Shown: piece after piece, positions 51,998 to 64,000 of the stretch | How the letters are laid out: every line of letters begins with the position of its first letter | How positions within the stretch are numbered: the stretch's first letter is position 1 | Assembly (NCBI RefSeq): GCF_019308285.1 | Contig: NZ_WWEM01000022.1 | Span: forward strand, 145,061-209,060 | Reading direction: 5' to 3' | Length of the DNA: 64,000 bases | Source: Flavobacterium quisquiliarum | Lineage (GTDB): Bacteria > Bacteroidota > Bacteroidia > Flavobacteriales > Flavobacteriaceae | Made by a program: the position numbers and the translations under genes | The notes under the pieces: generated by a model | Seen by the model: the letters and a program-made list of their open reading frames with translations, nothing else | What the model was told of the DNA's origin: nothing | Database searches by the model: none

Positions 51998-52029
51998 CAA
52001 ATTTAGTTATTAATTTAGCGACTGCAAAA
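51998..52029 (-). promoter_or_regulatory. Promoter of bamD-rpoZ-coaBC
   Basis: On the minus strand TTTTG (52029-52025) and TAAATTTG (52005-51998) are 19 bases apart, matching the Bacteroidetes consensus. Confidence 0.65.
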
Positions 52030-52067
52030 TAATTTTTTAGTATCTTAAAATACTAACACTTTAACAA

Positions 52068-52949
52068 TTATTTAATGCTGTTTTTTACAAACTCATTTAG
52101 TCTCTCTGCTAAAGAATCATCTACAGAAACTAATGGAAGACGAACAGTATTATCAGCAATTCCAAGGGCTTGGAAGATTTGTTTGATCCCTGCTGGATTT
52201 CCCTGTTCAAAAATCATATCAATACTGTCTGATAAAAAGTAATGTGTTTTGAAAGCATCAGCTGCTTTTTTATTCAATCCTAAACGAATCATTTCTGAAA
52301 ATTCTTTCGGAAAACCTTGACCAATTACAGAAATTACTCCTGCTCCACCTGCTAAAACGATTGGTAATGCCAGCATATCATCTCCAGAAATTACTAGAAA
52401 ATCTTTTGGAGCATTTTTAATAATCTGCATAGCTTGAGCCATATCTCCAGCAGCTTCTTTGATGGCAACTACATTTTCAAAATCATTTGCCAAACGAACT
52501 ACTGTTGACGGAAGCATATTGCTTGATGTTCTTCCTGGGACATTATATAAGATCACAGGAACTGGAGAAGCTTCAGCAATTGCTTTAAAATGCTGATAAA
52601 TTCCTTCTTGCGTAGGTTTGTTGTAATATGGAGAAACAGATAATATTGCTTCAAAAGCACTAAAATCTCTTGTTTTTAATTCTTCAACAATCTGCATAGT
52701 ATTATTTCCTCCAACTCCTAAAACTAGAGGCAGTCTTCCTTTATTTACATCGATTACTGTCTTTATAACCAATTCTTTCTCTTCTGCGGTAAGGGTAGCA
52801 TTTTCTGCTGTTGTTCCCATAACCACAAGATACTCAACTCCTCCATCTATAGAAAAGTTTACAATTCGGTGTAAAGCCTCGATGTCAACTGAAAAATCTT
52901 TTTTAAATGGTGTTACTAGTGCAACTCCAGTTCCTATTAATGATTGCAT
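52068..52949 (-). CDS. dapA: 4-hydroxy-tetrahydrodipicolinate synthase
   Basis: First step of lysine and diaminopimelate synthesis from pyruvate and aspartate semialdehyde. The 293-residue TIM barrel has TALVTPF-like start (TGVALVTPF), [25 protein letters not shown] with the tyrosine of the relay and [10 protein letters not shown] with the Schiff-base lysine. Length matches. The gene upstream (DUF6913) is 15 bp away on the same strand. Confidence 0.96.
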   Translation of the reverse strand: MQSLIGTGVALVTPFKKDFSVDIEALHRIVNFSIDGGVEYLVVMGTTAENATLTAEEKELVIKTVIDVNKGRLPLVLGVGGNNTMQIVEELKTRDFSAFEAILSVSPYYNKPTQEGIYQHFKAIAEASPVPVILYNVPGRTSSNMLPSTVVRLANDFENVVAIKEAAGDMAQAMQIIKNAPKDFLVISGDDMLALPIVLAGGAGVISVIGQGFPKEFSEMIRLGLNKKAADAFKTHYFLSDSIDMIFEQGNPAGIKQIFQALGIADNTVRLPLVSVDDSLAERLNEFVKNSIK

Positions 52950-52964
52950 ATTTTTAATTATAAT

Positions 52965-53477
52965 TTATTTTATATTTTTTAAATACCTAAACAATTCCGA
53001 CACGAAAAGTTTATAGTTTTCTAATTCCGTATTAATCATCAAACGATTCAAATTATTGTCGACGGAGCTAAAACCAACTTTAAATTTAGCTTTTGATTTA
53101 TTAGTCAGCATCATCAAGAATATATTTTCTTCAGTATAATAACTCAACAAAAGATCAAATTTTGAATTTACAAATTCACTCAAAAAGTCTTCCGTAATTT
53201 CTCCATTCCAACTAATATGGCTTTTGCCAAAAGTAGGTCTCAAATAAGTATCTTTTTTCTTGAATTTACTGTTGTAAGCAACAATTTTTATGTTTTCTGA
53301 AGCAATTCCCTGAATCGTTAATTCCTTAATCAGTGTTTCAGAATGATTAAAACTGCTTTCATCTACCAATAAACCAATCGTTTGAACATTCTTTGAAAAG
53401 CCCTCGTTTTTTTGATTACTCAAGTTATTTTTTAATGATTTTTTTACAAAAAATTCCTTTATATAATTCAAAAACAT
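52965..53477 (-). CDS. DUF6913-like hypothetical protein
   Basis: A 170-residue soluble protein with a Rossmann-like alternation (TIGLLVDESSF, IKIVAYNSKFKKKDTYLRPTFGKSHISWNGEI, FDLLLSYYTEENIFLMMLTNKSKAKFKVGF). I recall this as a flavobacterial domain of unknown function, usually next to dapA. It starts only 47 bp from a divergent gene; TAATTTTG (53496-53503 on the minus strand) is a -7 candidate. Confidence 0.75.
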   Translation of the reverse strand: MFLNYIKEFFVKKSLKNNLSNQKNEGFSKNVQTIGLLVDESSFNHSETLIKELTIQGIASENIKIVAYNSKFKKKDTYLRPTFGKSHISWNGEITEDFLSEFVNSKFDLLLSYYTEENIFLMMLTNKSKAKFKVGFSSVDNNLNRLMINTELENYKLFVSELFRYLKNIK

Positions 53478-53524
53478 AGTACTTTTACCAGATTACAAAA
53501 TTAATTATTTAAGTTTCATTTAAA

Positions 53525-54304
53525 ATGGCAAAACTAAAAAAGTATAACGGATTTTTAAAACTTTTTGTTATATTCTTAACACTTTTTTCAATATTCTCCT
53601 GTAGTCAGAAAAACTACAATCTAAACAAAATAGAAGGAAAACAGCTTCCAGTTACCGAAAACGCTGGCGAAACGGCAACAATCGAAGCCTTTATTAAACC
53701 TTATCGCGATCATATTAATCAAGATTTAGACAACGTTTTAGCGTATTGTCCAGAAACACTTGATAAGAGTACTGGAAAATGGCAGACCAGCATTGGAAGT
53801 TTATTAGCCGATATATGTTTACAAAGAGGAAATCTAGTTTTTAAAGCTCGTGAGAAAAAAGATATTGATTTATGTCTTTTAAATCACGGTGGTATTCGTG
53901 CTATTCTTCCAAAAGGAAATGTAACAACAAGAACTGCTTTTGAAATTATGCCTTTTGAAAACAATTTGGTTGTTATTGCTTTAAAGGGCGAGCAAATCTT
54001 AGATATTGCAGCTTATATAATAAAGGAGAAAAAACCGCAACCATTGTCTGGAATGACTTTTACAATTGCAAAAGACAATACTGCAAAGAATATTATGGTA
54101 CAAGGAAAACCGCTTGACCTTAATAAAACGTATTATGTAGCTACAAATGATTATTTGGCAAATGGCGGAGACAGTATGACTTTTTTCGCGAAAGGCACTG
54201 AGAAATTCGATTTAAACTATAAGCTTAGAAATGTTCTAATTGATTATTTTAAAGAAGTTGACACTGTTGTAGCTCCTAAAAACGTTAGAATTACCGAAGA
54301 ATAA
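53525..54304 (+). CDS. 5'-nucleotidase C-terminal domain protein, lipoprotein
   Basis: A 259-residue protein with a lipobox-like FSC near residue 26 (TLFSIFSCSQ) and the 5'-nucleotidase C-terminal fold: LDKSTGKWQTSIGSLLADICLQRG, LCLLNHGGIRAILPKGNVT, FEIMPFENNLVVIALKGEQI and NDYLANGGDSMTFF. This is the substrate-specificity half of UshA-type nucleotidases, made here as a separate protein. The catalytic half is the next gene, 43 bp downstream. Probably both act at the outer membrane or in the periplasm. Confidence 0.9.
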   Translation: MAKLKKYNGFLKLFVIFLTLFSIFSCSQKNYNLNKIEGKQLPVTENAGETATIEAFIKPYRDHINQDLDNVLAYCPETLDKSTGKWQTSIGSLLADICLQRGNLVFKAREKKDIDLCLLNHGGIRAILPKGNVTTRTAFEIMPFENNLVVIALKGEQILDIAAYIIKEKKPQPLSGMTFTIAKDNTAKNIMVQGKPLDLNKTYYVATNDYLANGGDSMTFFAKGTEKFDLNYKLRNVLIDYFKEVDTVVAPKNVRITEE

Positions 54305-54347
54305 ACCAACAAAAAGAATATTAGCATTCCTGCAAAAAATATACAAA

Positions 54348-55245
54348 ATGAAAAGAAGAGAGTTTATCGAAAAAACAGCAGCGAGTACTGCCCTATTAAG
54401 TTTAGGATTGTCTTTGAGCAGTTTTGGAACTAACGATATTAAACATTTAACGATTCTACATACTAACGATGTGCACAGTCATATCGATCCTTTTCCTGCC
54501 GATGACCCACGTAATCCAAATAAAGGAGGCGTTTCTCGTCGTGCGGCCTTAATCGAAAGCATTCGTAAAGAAAATCCAAATTTACTTTTATTAGATGCTG
54601 GAGACATTTTTCAAGGAACTCCTTATTTTAATTATTATGGAGGTGAATTGGAATTCAAATTAATGAGTATGATGAAGTACGATGCATCTACTATTGGAAA
54701 TCATGATTTTGATAATGGTTTGGATGGATTATATGCGCAGCTTCCTCACGCTACTTTTGATTTCATCAACTCCAATTATGATTTCAAAAATACCGTTATG
54801 GACGGACATGTTAAACCATATAAAATCTTTAATAAAAATGGAATTAAAGTTGGCGTTTTTGGTGTTGGAATTGAATTACAAGGTTTAGTGGATAAAAAAT
54901 TGTACTTGGAAACAGTTTATAATAATCCTGTTGAGATTGCTCAGGATATGACCAAACTTTTAAAACAAGAACAAAAATGCGATTTAGTAATCTGTCTTTC
55001 GCATTTAGGCTACAAATATAAAGATGATCCAGAAAAAATCAGTGATTTGAAATTTGCTGAACAAACTCAGGATATTGATTTAATTATTGGAGGACATACA
55101 CATACTTTCCTGGACAAACCAACTGTTGTAAAAAACAAAGCGGGGAAAGATGTTCTAGTAAATCAAGTAGGTTGTTACGGAATTAATTTAGGCCGTATTG
55201 ACTTTTACTTCGATAAAGATAAAGCTCATACCAACCAAGGAACAA

Positions 55246-55259
<14 letters not shown>
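54348..55259 (+). CDS. Metallophosphatase, catalytic half of a split 5'-nucleotidase
   Basis: A 303-residue protein of the calcineurin-like phosphoesterase fold with a twin-arginine-like export signal (MKRREFIEKTAASTALLSLG). Metal motifs: ILHTNDVHSHIDPFP, LLLDAGDIFQGTPYFN, STIGNHDFDNG and IIGGHTHTFLD. It is the usual N-terminal half of UshA, and the C-terminal half lies upstream. The two domains are swapped and split compared with the normal single chain. It overlaps the convergent membrane-protein gene by 14 bases. Confidence 0.92.
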
Positions 55260-57973
<2,714 letters not shown>

Positions 57974-58030
57974 TCAAAATTAGAACATTTTTTGTTCAAA
58001 AGCATAAAAAGTGAAAGTTTTAAAAAATCA

Positions 58031-58064
58031 AAAATCAGACTGCAAATTCATGCAATCTGATTTT
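58031..58064 (-). terminator. Terminator of the adhesin-SprF-OmpA operon
   Basis: AAAATCAGA-C-TGCA, loop AATTCA, TGCA-A-TCTGATTTT: near-perfect 13-bp stem about 110 bp past the OmpA-protein stop; minus-strand T-tract follows. Confidence 0.75.
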
Positions 58065-58173
58065 CTCCTTGTCCATTATTCTTAAAAAAGAATTAAAAAA
58101 ACCAACTTCCAAATGGTTTCGACGTTATATATTTTCAAACTGATAATCAATAAATTACAGCACAAATATAAAA

Positions 58174-60111
58174 CTATTTTTGAATAATGATAAAATCCGA
58201 ACGTCTATTTAAAACGTGTTCTTCTTCTGTACATTTTACACCATTTTTACATTTATTAATTAGTCGGCTTTCGCCATAACCAATTGCACTTTCAATACGA
58301 GAAGGATCAATACCTTGTGACAAGATATAATCTCGAGTCGATTTAGCTCTATTGTCAGACAATTTCAAATTATAAGAATCTTTCCCTCGAGAATCTGTGT
58401 GTGATTCAATTTTGATTCTGATGTTTGGAAACTTCTGCATAATGAAAACTACCTTAGTCAATTCTTCAATTGCTTTAGGAGTAATATCATATTTATCGTA
58501 GTCAAAATAAATTGGGTTTACATCTACTTTTTCTACTCCTTGTTTTTTGACAACTAAGTCATCATAATTGCTTAATTCAAAATTTACATTTGTAATTTCT
58601 CCATCGTTATTGCCAGTTGTTTCAACCGTTTTTTCATCACTGCTATAATTTGGTTTTGCTGCAATCATTTTTACCATTTTATTACAAGGAACTTCTATTG
58701 CATATTTCCCATCAAAATTTGTTTTAGTTTCACCTAAAACTTCACTAAAAGAATTATATGCTAGTATTGTTACATCCGTCAAAGGTTTTTTAGTTTTACG
58801 ATCTACAGCAATTCCAGAAATACTTTGGTTACAAACTGGTTTTCCTTTTACAAAAGAGTAGATATCATCATCGCCTTTACCTCCTGCTCTATTAGAAGAA
58901 AAATAACCATAAGTACTTGCTTTGTTAATTATAAAAGAAAAATCGTCTTTGTTACTGTTAACTGGTGCACCTAAATTTTTAGGAACGGTGAAGTTTCCAT
59001 CTGGGAGGAATTTACTTTCGTAAACATCCAAATCTCCCATTCCATAATGTCCATCAGACGAGAAATATAAAACGCCGTTCTGATAAAATGGAAATACTTC
59101 ATTACCAATAGTGTTAATTGTAGGCCCTAAATTTAACGGAGAACTCATTGTTCCGTCACCAGCAATTTTTACTACATATAAGTCCGTTTCTCCAAATCCA
59201 CCTGGCATATCTGAAGCGAAGAAAAGCCATTGTCCATCTTCACTTAAAGAAGGATGTCCAACTGAATAATCATCGCTATCAAAAAATACTTTCTGTGGAT
59301 TTTCTAATTTATTGTCAACAATTGTTCCTTTAATAATCTGGAAATTATTTACTTTGGCTTCATCCACAACCAATTTATTTTTCTTTACAATATTTGTTGA
59401 ATAATAAATGGTTTTTCCCTGACTATCAAAACTAGCTGTTGCTTCGTGATACTTCGTCATTACGTTTGGCATAAAAACAGTTTCATTGAACAGACTTCCA
59501 TCAGCGGGATTTCTTTCAGCTATATACAAGCTCAAAAAAGGTTGATTATTCCAGCTATAAAGTTTTTCGCTAAACTTAGTCGTATCACGTGCAGAAGAAA
59601 ATACCACCTGATCTTTGAAAAAAGTAGCGCCAAAATCTGATTTACTAGTATTAATATCTAGATTTTTAATAGAATAAAGAGATTTTGCTTTCGCTAAACT
59701 GTCCATATATTGCTTTTGGGCAACATAACGGTTAATCTCTTTTTTATCACCTTTTTTATCTAAATATTCTTTGGTAACTCTATCTGCTTCATCATAATCC
59801 ATAACGGCTTTCATAGACTGGATGTAACGTAGATAGTAAATATCAGTCAAGTTGTTTCCTTGTGCTTCATATAACTTTCGATACCATTTTAATGCATTTC
59901 TAGAATCTGAAATGAAATAATAGGAATCGGCGGCATTCTTCAAAGTCTGAGCCGATGGATTTTTTATGTTTTGTAAACATTCTTCATAGGCCTTCGAAGC
60001 ATCCAAATAGGCGAAGTTTCTAAATAAAGCATCAGCCTGCTTTAAATTGGTTTTTTGAGCGAAACTAAACGTAACGCTCAAAATTAAACTCAGGATATAT
60101 AGTTTTCTCAT
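58174..60111 (-). CDS. OmpA-family protein with TPR and WD40-like repeats
   Basis: A 645-residue envelope protein with signal peptide (MRKLYILSLILSVTFSFAQ), TPR-like helices (20-140), PD40/WD40-like beta-propeller repeats (about 180-410, e.g. GHPSLSEDGQWLFFASDMPGGFGETDLY), a carboxypeptidase-regulatory beta sandwich (about 430-510) and an OmpA peptidoglycan-binding domain (about 540-645; ESHTDSRGKDSYNLKLSDNRAKSTRDYILSQGI). This architecture goes with T9SS PorE-type proteins and with gliding adhesin operons. It follows SprF by 11 bp. Confidence 0.88.
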   Translation of the reverse strand: MRKLYILSLILSVTFSFAQKTNLKQADALFRNFAYLDASKAYEECLQNIKNPSAQTLKNAADSYYFISDSRNALKWYRKLYEAQGNNLTDIYYLRYIQSMKAVMDYDEADRVTKEYLDKKGDKKEINRYVAQKQYMDSLAKAKSLYSIKNLDINTSKSDFGATFFKDQVVFSSARDTTKFSEKLYSWNNQPFLSLYIAERNPADGSLFNETVFMPNVMTKYHEATASFDSQGKTIYYSTNIVKKNKLVVDEAKVNNFQIIKGTIVDNKLENPQKVFFDSDDYSVGHPSLSEDGQWLFFASDMPGGFGETDLYVVKIAGDGTMSSPLNLGPTINTIGNEVFPFYQNGVLYFSSDGHYGMGDLDVYESKFLPDGNFTVPKNLGAPVNSNKDDFSFIINKASTYGYFSSNRAGGKGDDDIYSFVKGKPVCNQSISGIAVDRKTKKPLTDVTILAYNSFSEVLGETKTNFDGKYAIEVPCNKMVKMIAAKPNYSSDEKTVETTGNNDGEITNVNFELSNYDDLVVKKQGVEKVDVNPIYFDYDKYDITPKAIEELTKVVFIMQKFPNIRIKIESHTDSRGKDSYNLKLSDNRAKSTRDYILSQGIDPSRIESAIGYGESRLINKCKNGVKCTEEEHVLNRRSDFIIIQK

Positions 60112-60122
60112 AGGTTTTATTT

Positions 60123-61055
60123 TTAGAAGAATCGAGGAGATTTGATTTTGCTTTGATTTTTCACGAATTGATAACGCAAGATGATCTCATGAGAACCATC
60201 GTTGTATTTATTCAATTGACTTACAGTGTAATCAAATGCATATCCGAGATAAAAACTTGGTGCAATTTGAAAACCTGCGAGTATACTCACAGAATCATCT
60301 GTTCGATATGCTCCTCCTATGACAAATTTTTCCTGAATCATAAAATTTGCTGATATGTCTGCGGAAATTGGTGCTCCGCTAACTGCTTTTACTAAAAATG
60401 CTGGTTTGAATTTTAAATTTGGATTCAAATCAAAAACATAACCTCCCATTAAAAAGAAATGCATACGATCATAATCAATAGATTCCTGAACATCGTCATA
60501 ATAATCATTTCTAATGAAGTTTGGAACGGAGGCTCCTACATACCATTTATCTGTATAGTAATAAATTCCGGCTCCAATTGCCAATTTCATTTGATTATTA
60601 ATGTTTTGATTTAACAAAACGTCATCGTTGTCATAATATCTTCCTTTTGACCAATCGATGTTCAGCATTCTTGCTCCTGCTTTTAAACCAAAAGCAAGTC
60701 TTTTTTCATATCCTAAAGGCAATGAATAAGAGAAATTTCCATCAAAATACAACTCATTAGAAGGACCTATTTTATCATTAACAACACTCAGTCCTAATCC
60801 GATTTTTTCATTTCGAAGAGGCGAGTGAATAGAAAATGACTGCGTTTCTGGAGCGCCATCAATACCAATCCATTGAGAACGATACAAAAGTGCTGCTTCT
60901 ATGGTTCCGGTAGATCCAGCATACGCTGGATTTACCGCCATAGTGTTATACATATACTGTGTATATTGAGGATCTTGCTGTGCTGTTGCACAAACCGTGA
61001 TAAGAGAACATATTAAAATGAAATATGTTTCTACTGATTTTATATATAGTTTCAT
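60123..61055 (-). CDS. PorP/SprF-family type IX secretion membrane protein
   Basis: Outer-membrane protein of 310 residues with signal peptide and the family start QDPQYTQYMYNTMAVNPAYAGS, then beta-barrel strands to a C-terminal ILRYQFVKN. Such proteins partner the large T9SS adhesin encoded next to them and help its export or anchoring. It lies between the adhesin (47 bp) and the OmpA-like gene (11 bp). Confidence 0.93.
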   Translation of the reverse strand: MKLYIKSVETYFILICSLITVCATAQQDPQYTQYMYNTMAVNPAYAGSTGTIEAALLYRSQWIGIDGAPETQSFSIHSPLRNEKIGLGLSVVNDKIGPSNELYFDGNFSYSLPLGYEKRLAFGLKAGARMLNIDWSKGRYYDNDDVLLNQNINNQMKLAIGAGIYYYTDKWYVGASVPNFIRNDYYDDVQESIDYDRMHFFLMGGYVFDLNPNLKFKPAFLVKAVSGAPISADISANFMIQEKFVIGGAYRTDDSVSILAGFQIAPSFYLGYAFDYTVSQLNKYNDGSHEIILRYQFVKNQSKIKSPRFF

Positions 61056-61102
61056 AACGATACTTATTTAGTTTAGTTAATTAGATGATTAATAGAAGTG
61101 GC

Positions 61103-64000
61103 TTATCTCATAATAGATAACCAGCCTTTTTTAACCGTTCCATCTCCGATGGTGATCACATAAAAATAAGTACCTGTTGGCAGCATATCCCCTCTATTAA
61201 CAACTCCGGATACATTTGCAGTTCCGTTCCAATCATTTTCATAGTGTGTTTTACTGTACACTAATGCTCCGTATCTGTTAAATACTTTCAACTCGTTGTT
61301 CGGATAAGATTCGATACAGTCAATTCTGAACAGATCATTTTTACCATCATTATTTGGTGTAAACTCATTGTAAACTGTCAAACAAATTGGTTCTAATGTA
61401 ACTGAAGCTGAATTGTTCGATGCATCAACATCTAAAGGAGTCGAAGTTTCAACTGTTGCAACGCTAGTATAATTTCCGTTAGGCAATACTTCTGCAACGA
61501 TTGTCAATACCACGCTTTGTCCTGCATTTAATCTTGGAATTGTCCAAAGTTGCGTGTTTGGATCGTATGTTCCTGAAGTTGTGGATGAACTTACCAATTC
61601 TAATCCGCTTGGAAGCAAATTACTCACAATTGTATTGATGAAATCTCCTTCTCCTACATTGTTAACCGTGATTGTAAAGGTTACTTTATCACCAAAATTT
61701 GGAGTTGGGTTATCAACTGTATGAGTAATTGTTATATCAGAGCAGCTTGTTACACTAACATTTAATGTTTTCGTTGTTCTTTCATCACAAGTATTGGTAT
61801 AAGTAACACTAACTGTTCCAGGACCAACATCTGACCAAGAAACTGTAACAGACCCATCTGCTGCACCTCCTCCAGTAACAATTGTACCTCCGTTAATAGT
61901 CCATACATAATCAGATTTTCCATTTGCAATTGAATATGTTACACCTTTGAATACACAAGGAGTATCATCTGTTGTTGCGATTTGATACGCAGCATCATTT
62001 TCAAACGAAACAGTTATCGCTAATCTTGGTCCGTTATCACAACCATTAGTTGTATTTGCTAAAGCTCCAGCGTAATATGTTGTTGCTGTAAGTGGTGTAT
62101 TAGCCACTAATGGTGTTCCGCCAGTTGCTGCAGTATACCAAACTACATTTGCTTCATTTACTTGAATATTAGCTAATGTTGGCACCGCAGATAGACAGAA
62201 TTTCTGAGCCGTGTTTGTCGTTGTAATTACGCTTGGTGTATTTACATTTACAGTAACAGCAAGTCTAACTGGATTTTCACAACCAATCGCACTAGAAACT
62301 GCTCCATAATAGATACCTGTTGTTAGCGTTGCAGTTGATGCAAGTGCCGTTCCTCCTGTTGCTGTAGTATACCAAACTACATTTGCTTCGTTCACTTGAA
62401 TATTAGCAACGGTTGGTGAATTAAGCGTACAGAAGTTCTGAGTCGCATTATTCGTTGTTGGTGTCGCGCTTGGGTTAACAATCGTAACAGCTACTTGTAA
62501 ACGTGTTGTACTTTCACAACCTGTTGTAGCATCTACAATGTTTCCAAAATAAACTCCAGAAGTCAATAATGTTCCTGCTGGAAGTGCTGTTCCTCCTGTT
62601 GCTGCTATATACCAAGTTACATTACTTTCATTTACTTGAATATTCGCTATTGTAGGCGCTGCAGTAGAACAGAAAGTTTGTGCTGCATTATTTGTTGTTG
62701 GATTTATTGTGTTTCCAACTGTAACTGCTACTTGTAATCTTATACTGCTTTCACAACCTGTTGCAGGATCTAAAATGGCTCCAAAATAAGTAGCTGTTGT
62801 TAACGCTGTTGTCGTAGCTAAAGCAGTTCCTCCAGTTTGAGTTGTATACCAAACTACATTGCTTTCATTTACCTGAATATTAGCAACTGTTGGATTTGTT
62901 CCTGAACAGAAAGTTTGTGTCGCTGCATTTGTTGATGGTGTAGCTGGATCAGTTACATTTACTGCAACTTGTAATCTTACTGAACTTTCACAGCCTGCTG
63001 CTGGATCTGAAATTGCTGCATAATAGGTGCCGCTTGTTAACGCTGTTGCTGACGGAATCAATGTTCCACCGGTTAAAGCTGTGTACCAAACAATATTACT
63101 TTGATTGAATTGAACACTTGCAAATGTTGGTGCATTTACCAAACAGAAGTTTTGAGTTCCTGCTGTTACCAATGTCGGTGTTCCCGGATCACTAACAATT
63201 ACATCAACTGTTAATCTAGAAGCGCTTTCACAGCCTGTTGCTGGATCTGAAATTGATGCATAATATGTACCGCTTGTTAACGCTGTTGTTGGCGTAATTA
63301 CTGTTCCGCCTGTCAAAGCTGTATACCAAACTATATTGCCTTGAGTAAACTGAATACTTGCAAAATTCGGCGCATTTACCAAACAGAAGTTTTGAGTTCC
63401 TGCTGTTACTAATGTTGGTGTTCCTGGATCATTTACGATTACATCTACTGTTAATCTAGTAGCACTCTCACATCCCGTTGTTGGATCTGAAATTGCTGCG
63501 TAATATGTGCCGCTTGTCAAAGCTGTTGTAGATGGAATTAATGTTCCGCTTGTTAATGCTGTATACCAAACTATATTACTTTCGTTAGTTTGAATACTTG
63601 CAAACGTTGGTGCATCTTCTAAACAGAAATTTTGTGTTCCCGCTGTTACCAATGTCGGTGTTCCCGGATCATTTACAATTACATCTACTGTTAATCTTGA
63701 AGCGCTCTCACAGCCTGTTGCTGGATCTGAGATTGCAGCGAAATATTGTCCTGTTGTCAATGCTGTAGTTGATGGAATCAATGTTCCTCCTGTTAAAGCT
63801 GTGTACCAGACAATATTGCTTTGATTGAACTGAACACTTGCAAATGTTGGAGCATTTACCAAACAGAAGTTTTGAGTTCCTGCTGTTACCAGCGTTGGTG
63901 TTCCCGGATCACTTACAATTACATCAACTGTTAATCTTGAAGCGCTTTCACAGCCTGTTGCTGGATCTGAAATTGATGCATAATATGTACCGCTTGTTAA
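61103..64000 (-). CDS. Giant repeat adhesin with T9SS type B sorting domain, truncated at the window edge
   Basis: The reading frame continues without stop to the window end; an internal ATG at 63862 is not the true start. The part seen has nine about 80-residue repeats of Ig-like type (each with SNIVWYTALTGGT, GTYYA and GCES motifs), then a PKD/DUF11-like part (TVDNPTPNFGDKVTFTITVNNVGEGDF) and a final gliding-motility C-terminal domain (EFTPNNDGKNDLFRIDCIESYPNNELKVFNRYG... GTYFYVITIGDG), the type B T9SS signal. Cell-surface adhesion or gliding role is inferred from family and neighbours. Confidence 0.9.
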   Translation of the reverse strand, partial: LTSGTYYASISDPATGCESASRLTVDVIVSDPGTPTLVTAGTQNFCLVNAPTFASVQFNQSNIVWYTALTGGTLIPSTTALTTGQYFAAISDPATGCESASRLTVDVIVNDPGTPTLVTAGTQNFCLEDAPTFASIQTNESNIVWYTALTSGTLIPSTTALTSGTYYAAISDPTTGCESATRLTVDVIVNDPGTPTLVTAGTQNFCLVNAPNFASIQFTQGNIVWYTALTGGTVITPTTALTSGTYYASISDPATGCESASRLTVDVIVSDPGTPTLVTAGTQNFCLVNAPTFASVQFNQSNIVWYTALTGGTLIPSATALTSGTYYAAISDPAAGCESSVRLQVAVNVTDPATPSTNAATQTFCSGTNPTVANIQVNESNVVWYTTQTGGTALATTTALTTATYFGAILDPATGCESSIRLQVAVTVGNTINPTTNNAAQTFCSTAAPTIANIQVNESNVTWYIAATGGTALPAGTLLTSGVYFGNIVDATTGCESTTRLQVAVTIVNPSATPTTNNATQNFCTLNSPTVANIQVNEANVVWYTTATGGTALASTATLTTGIYYGAVSSAIGCENPVRLAVTVNVNTPSVITTTNTAQKFCLSAVPTLANIQVNEANVVWYTAATGGTPLVANTPLTATTYYAGALANTTNGCDNGPRLAITVSFENDAAYQIATTDDTPCVFKGVTYSIANGKSDYVWTINGGTIVTGGGAADGSVTVSWSDVGPGTVSVTYTNTCDERTTKTLNVSVTSCSDITITHTVDNPTPNFGDKVTFTITVNNVGEGDFINTIVSNLLPSGLELVSSSTTSGTYDPNTQLWTIPRLNAGQSVVLTIVAEVLPNGNYTSVATVETSTPLDVDASNNSASVTLEPICLTVYNEFTPNNDGKNDLFRIDCIESYPNNELKVFNRYGALVYSKTHYENDWNGTANVSGVVNRGDMLPTGTYFYVITIGDGTVKKGWLSIMR
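62026..64000 (-). repeat. Tandem 240-bp repeats of the adhesin gene
   Basis: The TCACAGCCTGTTG word recurs at about 63230, 63470, 63710 and 63950, exactly 240 bases apart, and in diverged form near 62990, 62750, 62511, 62271 and 62036. The units upstream in the gene (higher coordinates) are near identical at DNA level, those near the C-terminal end differ, which points to recent expansion at the N-terminal side. Confidence 0.9.

Noticed and set aside
52037..52056. TTAGTAT-CTTAAA-ATACTAA as the dapA terminator
   Set aside because: A stem is present, but on the minus strand it is followed by A residues, not T, so termination there is doubtful.
63850..63862. ATG at 63862 as the start of the adhesin
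   Set aside because: The frame continues through the same repeat unit to the end of the window; the methionine is internal.
62026..64000. CRISPR-like array
   Set aside because: The 240-bp periodicity is fully coding and lacks short repeats with unique spacers.

Overview
The window looks like a chromosomal stretch of a Flavobacterium-type member of the Bacteroidetes. Evidence: AT-rich DNA; several promoters fitting the Bacteroidetes consensus (TTG/TTTG about 17-19 bases from TAnnTTTG); weak Shine-Dalgarno signals; type IX secretion (T9SS) sorting tails; a PorP/SprF protein; the RprXY two-component system; and a transcarbamylase of the Bacteroidetes arginine pathway. Apart from accessory pieces the content is core and housekeeping. 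I see no rRNA, tRNA, CRISPR array, prophage or transposase gene.

Layout. 1-5.7 kb: a small membrane protein, ClpB, bacilliredoxin-like YtxJ and two overlapping polytopic membrane proteins. 5.9-7.3 kb: a secreted pectate lyase with a T9SS tail behind a promoter with a LacI-type operator. 7.4-20.0 kb: one long minus-strand arginine/proline transcription unit, in transcription order GNAT acetyltransferase, argG, argC, argD, two unknown genes, proA, proB, a GxxExxY PD-(D/E)XK nuclease-like gene, argF', argB, argE, argH. A strong promoter and a roughly 130-nt foldable leader precede it, and most of its internal gaps hold palindromic dispersed repeats. 20.1-29 kb: M1 peptidase, aldose epimerase, GNAT, small outer-membrane proteins, VF530 protein, SmpB, lipoprotein, XRE-Fic protein, Pcm. 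29-36.5 kb: oxidoreductases, YggS, an exonuclease/GIY-YIG fusion, a voltage-gated channel, MiaA and an acyl-ACP thioesterase. 36.6-40.6 kb: a compact five-gene operon around RtcB RNA ligase and the PrfH release factor. 40.7-46.4 kb: a 27-codon mini-gene, RprXY, CoaE, a glycosyltransferase and FabV. 46.4-53.5 kb: TPR protein, RecN, DUF4835 protein, CoaBC, RpoZ, BamD, DapA, DUF6913 protein. 53.5-58 kb: a 5'-nucleotidase split over two genes, a membrane protein and LigA. 58.2-64 kb: OmpA-like protein, PorP/SprF and a truncated giant adhesin with 240-bp tandem repeats.

How it fits together. The arginine unit encodes the steps from glutamate to arginine in the Bacteroidetes version, where an N-acylated (probably N-succinylated) intermediate is carbamoylated before deacylation; proline synthesis shares the transcript. 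The first-step enzyme is not a classic ArgA or ArgJ, and the GNAT gene at the head of the unit is the natural candidate. The RtcB-PrfH operon fits rescue and repair of ribosomes nicked in the decoding centre, here with a zinc-ribbon protein, a very basic protein and a TPR-like protein of unknown role. The window ends in the T9SS/gliding adhesin arrangement (repeat adhesin, SprF-like partner, OmpA-like envelope anchor).

The points most worth a second look are: the GxxExxY gene enclosed by 51-bp inverted repeats inside the arginine unit; the two unknown partners of RtcB-PrfH; the structured arginine leader; the long-hairpin element in front of miaA; and the families of palindromic intergenic repeats. 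Function calls rest on reading the translations and remembered family features; no searches were run.
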